This document shows, one piece after another, positions 5,608 through 9,221 of a DNA stretch of 9,221 nt. The notes beneath the pieces are model-generated. The model made no database searches, had not been told where the DNA came from, and saw nothing but the letters and a program-made list of their open reading frames with translations. Location of the stretch: the NCBI GenBank assembly GCA_016342385.1, contig JAEINM010000138.1:1-9221 (forward strand). The letters run 5' to 3'. A program made the translations under genes and the position numbers. Numbering within the stretch: the first letter of the stretch is position 1; each line of letters starts with the position of its first letter. Source of the stretch: Spirochaetaceae bacterium. GTDB taxonomy: Bacteria > Spirochaetota > Spirochaetia > DSM-2461.

Positions 5608-6750
5608 ATGATCTGGGGTAGTTCCTTTTTCTTGCTTTTTATTCTTTTGCTTCTCCTGGCTTTTATTCAGTATGTCATATTACAAAAAACCTTCAGAAAA
5701 AATATTCCCGATTTCCCCATGCCTGTATCAGTGAATAGCGGAGAAAATATTTCCCTTAGTCTGGAGGTTTATATTCCGCTCCTCTTACCGGGATTCCGAT
5801 GTCTCTGGAAGACTGAGTTGATCTGGGAGAGAGGAAAAAGGATCCTCACAGCTTCAACCCCCCTTCAGAGAGGGGGATCTCTCTACGATATTCATTTTCT
5901 TAAGACTTTGCGCGGTTTATACAAAGGGGACTCAGGAATGATCCTCCTTGAGGATCTTTTTGGCTTTACCCGTTTTATTGTTTTTAGAGGTGAACCGGTC
6001 ACACTCTCGGTTTTTCCGGAATTTGAAACTGATGGGATTAAAAGAGAAAAAAATATTTCCGGAGGAGAAGAGGCTACGGCCGATCCCTCCCGGGTCAGAT
6101 CAGATGAACTTCTGGAAGTCCGCAAATATTATCCCGGAGATGATGCGAGGAGAATCAACTGGAAAATGTTTGCCGCCAGCGGACAGCTGTTTCTCCGTAT
6201 CGGGGAAGAGATTCCTCCGCCATCGGGAGAAGTGACTGTTGTGCTCAATAGTTTTTCTCAGAGTATAGATTCTCTCCACAGATCGTCATATTATACCGAT
6301 CTTCTCATCAGTGCCTTTTTGTCTTTTATCTATGCTTTTATCGAGAAGGGCTGCATTGTGAATTCTATGGCTCCGGGAATGAGGGATCCTCTGGTCTTTG
6401 ATCCGGGTAAACCAGATGAATTATTCAGAATTCTCTCATCTGTCACTGCGGGAGACAGGATCAATGATTATCCCGATAGGAACTTCTTTTATATAATCAG
6501 CCATCCCCAATCGGATTCTCTCAGGGATATTATTGATAAAAGGGGTGGCGAGAGAAAGGTCTTTATTAAAAAAATCACCCCCTTGACCCGGAAGCAGTAC
6601 GCAAAGGGGCTTTTTATGAGAGATTCTATGGGTGATCAGGTTTCCTTTCTTGAATACAGAGCGCTGTTACAGATACACAAAAGCGCAGAAGAGGATCTTA
6701 TGTATTTGAAAAACCGGGGAAAAGGAAGAATTCATGGTGAAATTATCTAA
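5608..6750 (+). CDS. DUF58 domain protein, MoxR partner (main open frame; true start probably 5495 via frameshift)
   Basis: The frame from ATG 5608 gives 380 residues. Residues 3-25 are a membrane helix. The DUF58 core follows, with the diagnostic YYPGDDARRINWKMFAASG at 174-192, where the PGDD-x-RR-I-x-W motif is the family signature. The rest resembles a degenerate von Willebrand A-like fold (VTVVLNSFSQSID, 209-221), and no clear metal-binding MIDAS set is visible. DUF58 proteins are encoded beside MoxR and often beside transglutaminases, and are thought to work with the ATPase in complex assembly or maturation; no enzyme activity is established. Family members normally have two N-terminal helices. 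This frame holds only the second, and the first is encoded in the displaced frame at 5495-5556. The open frame itself reaches back to 5539 without a stop. The end overlaps the next gene by 17 bases. Confidence 0.9.
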   Translation: MIWGSSFFLLFILLLLLAFIQYVILQKTFRKNIPDFPMPVSVNSGENISLSLEVYIPLLLPGFRCLWKTELIWERGKRILTASTPLQRGGSLYDIHFLKTLRGLYKGDSGMILLEDLFGFTRFIVFRGEPVTLSVFPEFETDGIKREKNISGGEEATADPSRVRSDELLEVRKYYPGDDARRINWKMFAASGQLFLRIGEEIPPPSGEVTVVLNSFSQSIDSLHRSSYYTDLLISAFLSFIYAFIEKGCIVNSMAPGMRDPLVFDPGKPDELFRILSSVTAGDRINDYPDRNFFYIISHPQSDSLRDIIDKRGGERKVFIKKITPLTRKQYAKGLFMRDSMGDQVSFLEYRALLQIHKSAEEDLMYLKNRGKGRIHGEII

Positions 6751-8842
6751 AACCATGGAAGGGCATGGCCAGGGAGTCTCTCTGGTTCATATTTTCCGAT
6801 TGGCACTCCATTTGTCCCTTCTTCTTATTCTGGGTAAGTATCTGGAGCATGTTATCAGTTTTTCTTTTCTCATCGGGGCATTTCTGGCAGTCAGTTTTCT
6901 GGTTTTTTTTCTATACAGATTGAGATTAAAGTCCATCCTCTCTATTCCGATTCTTCTTCTTTCTCCCTGGATTATCCGTCTCTCAATTGTTCTGATTAAT
7001 ATTTTTCAGCCCTCTTTTCTACAGATTTTTTACGATATGAATTTTTATCTCATTCTGGTCCCACTATATGTCAGTTCCCTCCTGACCTGGTTCTCCCTTA
7101 TCAAGCCCTCTTTTAGAAAGTATGAAGTCCTGCTCAATGGGTTTTTCCTGTTTTTGCTATTCTGGAAACAGGGAAACTATAAAATTACAATAGTTCCCAA
7201 TCCGGTTTTACTGGCTATTTTTTCTATTGTTTTTATTCTGGTTGAACTGCTGGTTCTCTATTTATCCATTATAATGGAAAAGGGAATCAGAAGGAATTTT
7301 TCTAGAGAATTCAAAGAGTTTTCCCTATTCTTTCTCTTATTAATACCTATGATCATTTATCTCCTCATGCCCTTATGGAAAATTTATGAAGAGGGTTCCG
7401 TCGCCGGTGGGGGTGGTTTGCTGAAAACATCCATGTTCCGCTTTGACTTTTCCGAATATATCAAACTGGAGACCGAGATTTCCATGAGTGATGATCTGGT
7501 TCTCATGTACAGAAAAGAGGGCCCGGCGGAGAGGATGTTACTGAGAAGATTTGTCCTTTCAGGTTATGAAAAAGGTCAGGGCTTTTATCGCCATGAGAGA
7601 GACAAGGTCAGTCCTCCCGATAAGCTTCTGCCCCGGTATACAGAATACAATGATCCGGGCTATTCCGCCAGGGAAGAGGTCAGGCAGGAGTTATTTCTGG
7701 TCAATATTGATCCCACAGCTTTTTTATCTCTCAATTATCCGGTCAATTCTCAACCTCTCTACAACTGGGACAATTCGTCATTTGTCAGGATTTATCAGAG
7801 TGATGCCATGGTGGCAACCGGGAGAATCCGTGATTTATTCCCTCTCATATCCATGGAAGAGAGCGATATTAATCACTACACCTACACGGGAGATGACCGG
7901 GAAATACAAGCCCTGGCTGAAAAGATTACAGAAGAGGCACCCGGTTCATTGTTAAAAACCATGGAGATCGAGCAGTATTTCCATAAAAATTATTATTATT
8001 CCCTTAAACCGGGAGTTGCTCCCCATGGAGATCAGCTTTCCTATTTTATCAATGAATCAAAAAAAGGCTACTGTTCCTATTTCGCCTTTTCCATGGCTCT
8101 CATGTGCCGCAGTCTGGGAATTCCCGCAAGAGTTGCTGTCGGTTTCTGGGTTGATCCCGATGTCTCTGTGCTGAACTTCTATCCGGTTCGGGCCGATCAG
8201 GCTCATGCCTGGGTAGAGGTCTATTTCAATAATTACGGATGGGTTGAATATGACCCCACTTCGGGTACGATGTATCCGGGCGAACAATATCCCTTTGCCA
8301 GTTTTACCATAGATGAGTTCAGTCCGCTCATTGAAGAAATCCTTGAACATGATCTGATTCCGGAAAATCTCATGGATACCCCTGATGATCTTATGGGCGA
8401 CAATAGTAAAAAGAGCCCCTTGAAATCGCTTTACAAATTTCTGGGGAGGTCCTGGTATTTTCTGCTGCTCTTTATTTATCTGTTGTATATAAGCATCTAT
8501 CGCTATGGCTATATACTTTTAAGCCATTTGAACCGAGGGAAAAGAATAAAAACAAGGTACTTGTATTTGAATATGATAAACAAACTCTCCTTCGAGCGGA
8601 AGAACTTTAAAGAGAGTGCCTGGGAGTATGCCCAGAGAATAGAGAAAACAAGGACCATTCCTCTGGTTGAGCTGACAGATCTTTACCTTAAATCCCTCTT
8701 TTCTCCGGAATATACAGCAGAGGATTTTCATCATTTTATTCAATGCACAGCCGAAACTCTGGCGGTTTACCGAAAGGGGCTGCCTTATTGGAAAAGAACC
8801 CTGTTTTTTCTGTTTCCCTTTTTCAGGAGTCTTCATAGATGA
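6734..8842 (+). CDS. Membrane transglutaminase-like protein with C-terminal DUF4129-like region
   Basis: This 702-residue protein starts at ATG 6734, with AAGGAAG at 6722-6728 five bases upstream, inside the DUF58 end. About seven hydrophobic segments fill residues 16-214 (near 16-34, 41-61, 68-90, 103-122, 131-145, 156-180 and 195-214). A soluble, probably periplasmic part of about 350 residues follows, then a last helix at 573-592 and a C-terminal tail (600-685) resembling DUF4129. The transglutaminase core has C447 in GYCSYFAFSMALMCRSLGIP, H491 in DQAHAWVEV and D507 in WVEYDPTSG, a complete Cys-His-Asp triad, so it should be catalytic. The family (TgpA-like architecture) includes transglutaminases and peptidases; the substrate here is unknown. 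The neighbours MoxR and DUF58 are its usual companions. The next gene starts in an ATGA overlap with its stop. Confidence 0.93.
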   Translation: MVKLSKTMEGHGQGVSLVHIFRLALHLSLLLILGKYLEHVISFSFLIGAFLAVSFLVFFLYRLRLKSILSIPILLLSPWIIRLSIVLINIFQPSFLQIFYDMNFYLILVPLYVSSLLTWFSLIKPSFRKYEVLLNGFFLFLLFWKQGNYKITIVPNPVLLAIFSIVFILVELLVLYLSIIMEKGIRRNFSREFKEFSLFFLLLIPMIIYLLMPLWKIYEEGSVAGGGGLLKTSMFRFDFSEYIKLETEISMSDDLVLMYRKEGPAERMLLRRFVLSGYEKGQGFYRHERDKVSPPDKLLPRYTEYNDPGYSAREEVRQELFLVNIDPTAFLSLNYPVNSQPLYNWDNSSFVRIYQSDAMVATGRIRDLFPLISMEESDINHYTYTGDDREIQALAEKITEEAPGSLLKTMEIEQYFHKNYYYSLKPGVAPHGDQLSYFINESKKGYCSYFAFSMALMCRSLGIPARVAVGFWVDPDVSVLNFYPVRADQAHAWVEVYFNNYGWVEYDPTSGTMYPGEQYPFASFTIDEFSPLIEEILEHDLIPENLMDTPDDLMGDNSKKSPLKSLYKFLGRSWYFLLLFIYLLYISIYRYGYILLSHLNRGKRIKTRYLYLNMINKLSFERKNFKESAWEYAQRIEKTRTIPLVELTDLYLKSLFSPEYTAEDFHHFIQCTAETLAVYRKGLPYWKRTLFFLFPFFRSLHR

Positions 8843-9221
8843 AAAGAATAGACTTTATTTTTGTAATACTCTGTTTAACAGGCTCTTTTCTCTGGGGGCA
8901 GAACCATGATGAAGACTGGTTTTTTGATGAAGCTGAAAAAGCCATTGAAAAAGAGAACTATGAATATGCCATATCCATACTGGAGGACGGGCGCAGGGCT
9001 TATCCCGGATCATACCGGATTATTGAAAAAATCGGTGATCTTTATTTTGATAAGGATCTCTATTCCCTGGCCTTGGAGACCTATCGGGAAGGGGAGTTGC
9101 TGGAGCCTGATAAGGGATCTATTCTGTATAAAGTAGGATCCACTCTGGGTCGTCTGAATGAAAATGACCAGGCCATTGAATATTATGAAAGGCTTCTGGA
9201 TTCTGAAAAATACCACAAACT
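8839..9221 (+). CDS. Exported TPR protein, N-terminal part (3' truncated by window)
   Basis: ATG 8839 overlaps the transglutaminase stop as ATGA, and the frame stays open to the window end (127 complete codons). It begins MKRIDFIFVILCLTGSFLWG, a basic start with a hydrophobic core that reads as a signal peptide with cleavage likely near residue 20. A cysteine at residue 12 is too early and lacks a good lipobox, so a lipoprotein is less likely. TPR-like helical pairs follow: FFDEAEKAIEKENYEYAISILE (about 28-49), YRIIEKIGDLYFDKDLYSLALETYREG (about 59-85) and ILYKVGSTLGRLNENDQAIEYYERLL (about 95-120). A periplasmic TPR protein after MoxR and DUF58 recalls BatC-type or TPR subunits of Bat loci. 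Total length and any C-terminal domain are unknown. Confidence 0.87.
   Translation, partial: MKRIDFIFVILCLTGSFLWGQNHDEDWFFDEAEKAIEKENYEYAISILEDGRRAYPGSYRIIEKIGDLYFDKDLYSLALETYREGELLEPDKGSILYKVGSTLGRLNENDQAIEYYERLLDSEKYHK

Noticed and set aside
88..6750. Three gene overlaps of exactly 17 bases (88-104, 4576-4592, 6734-6750) as a shared signal
   Set aside because: The shared length follows from the same phase and short-overlap habit; the overlap sequences are unrelated and the first may be 11 bases if mogA starts at 94.
7551..7955. 134-codon alternative + strand frame inside the transglutaminase gene
   Set aside because: The main frame carries the conserved catalytic domain and the alternative frame has no recognisable motif.
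8839..8900. Lipoprotein signal in the last gene (Cys at residue 12)
   Set aside because: The hydrophobic stretch before the Cys is too short and the residues around it do not form a good lipobox; an ordinary signal peptide fits better.
8906..9136. 76-codon + strand frame near the right end
   Set aside because: It is rich in Lys, Trp and Pro, has no ribosome site and overlaps the better-supported exported TPR frame that starts at the ATGA junction.

Overview
The window reads as ordinary, tightly packed bacterial chromosome with every supportable gene on the + strand. It holds nine genes, of which the first and last are cut by the window edges. Base composition is slightly AT-leaning. GTG and TTG starts occur, genes overlap by 4 to 38 bases, and no mobile-element, CRISPR, tRNA or rRNA signal was seen. 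The gene set (GAF-type PTS enzyme I, MoxR/DUF58/transglutaminase cluster, TPR genes around proC) and the codon style fit a free-living or environmental spirochaete (Spirochaeta-like). That assignment is an impression from family resemblance, not something the sequence proves.

Left edge (1-582): the last 33 codons of moaC overlap a complete mogA/moaB-type molybdopterin adenylyltransferase gene, so this is the end of a molybdenum-cofactor operon. A 171-base intergenic region (583-753) carries a clear intrinsic terminator (stem arms 667-675 and 685-693) and then two TATAAT boxes that probably start the next transcript.

Middle (754-4592): a five-repeat TPR protein gene overlaps a small unrecognised gene. 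These are followed by proC (pyrroline-5-carboxylate reductase, last step of proline synthesis) and a 749-residue GAF plus enzyme I protein resembling PtsP, the first phosphotransferase of the nitrogen-related PTS. Gaps are 11 and 23 bases, so this looks like one operon.

Right (4576-9221): a MoxR AAA+ ATPase gene overlaps the end of ptsP. It is followed by a DUF58 protein, a membrane transglutaminase-like protein with a C-terminal DUF4129-like region, and a secreted TPR protein that runs off the window. MoxR + DUF58 + transglutaminase is a recurrent bacterial association, and MoxR + DUF58 + TPR recalls the Bat loci of spirochaetes and Bacteroidetes. A membrane or envelope assembly or maturation role is likely, but the substrate is unknown.

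The most notable observation is at the start of the DUF58 gene. A perfect 8-base Shine-Dalgarno (GGAGGTGA, 5481-5488) and a TTG start (5495) open a frame that encodes a plausible DUF58 N-terminus, then stops after a run of nine T (5548-5556). The rest of the protein continues in the -1 frame. One extra T, or a -1 slip on the U-run, restores a 418-residue protein with the usual two N-terminal membrane helices. This could be a sequencing error, a real frameshift, phase variation, or recoding by transcriptional or ribosomal slippage.
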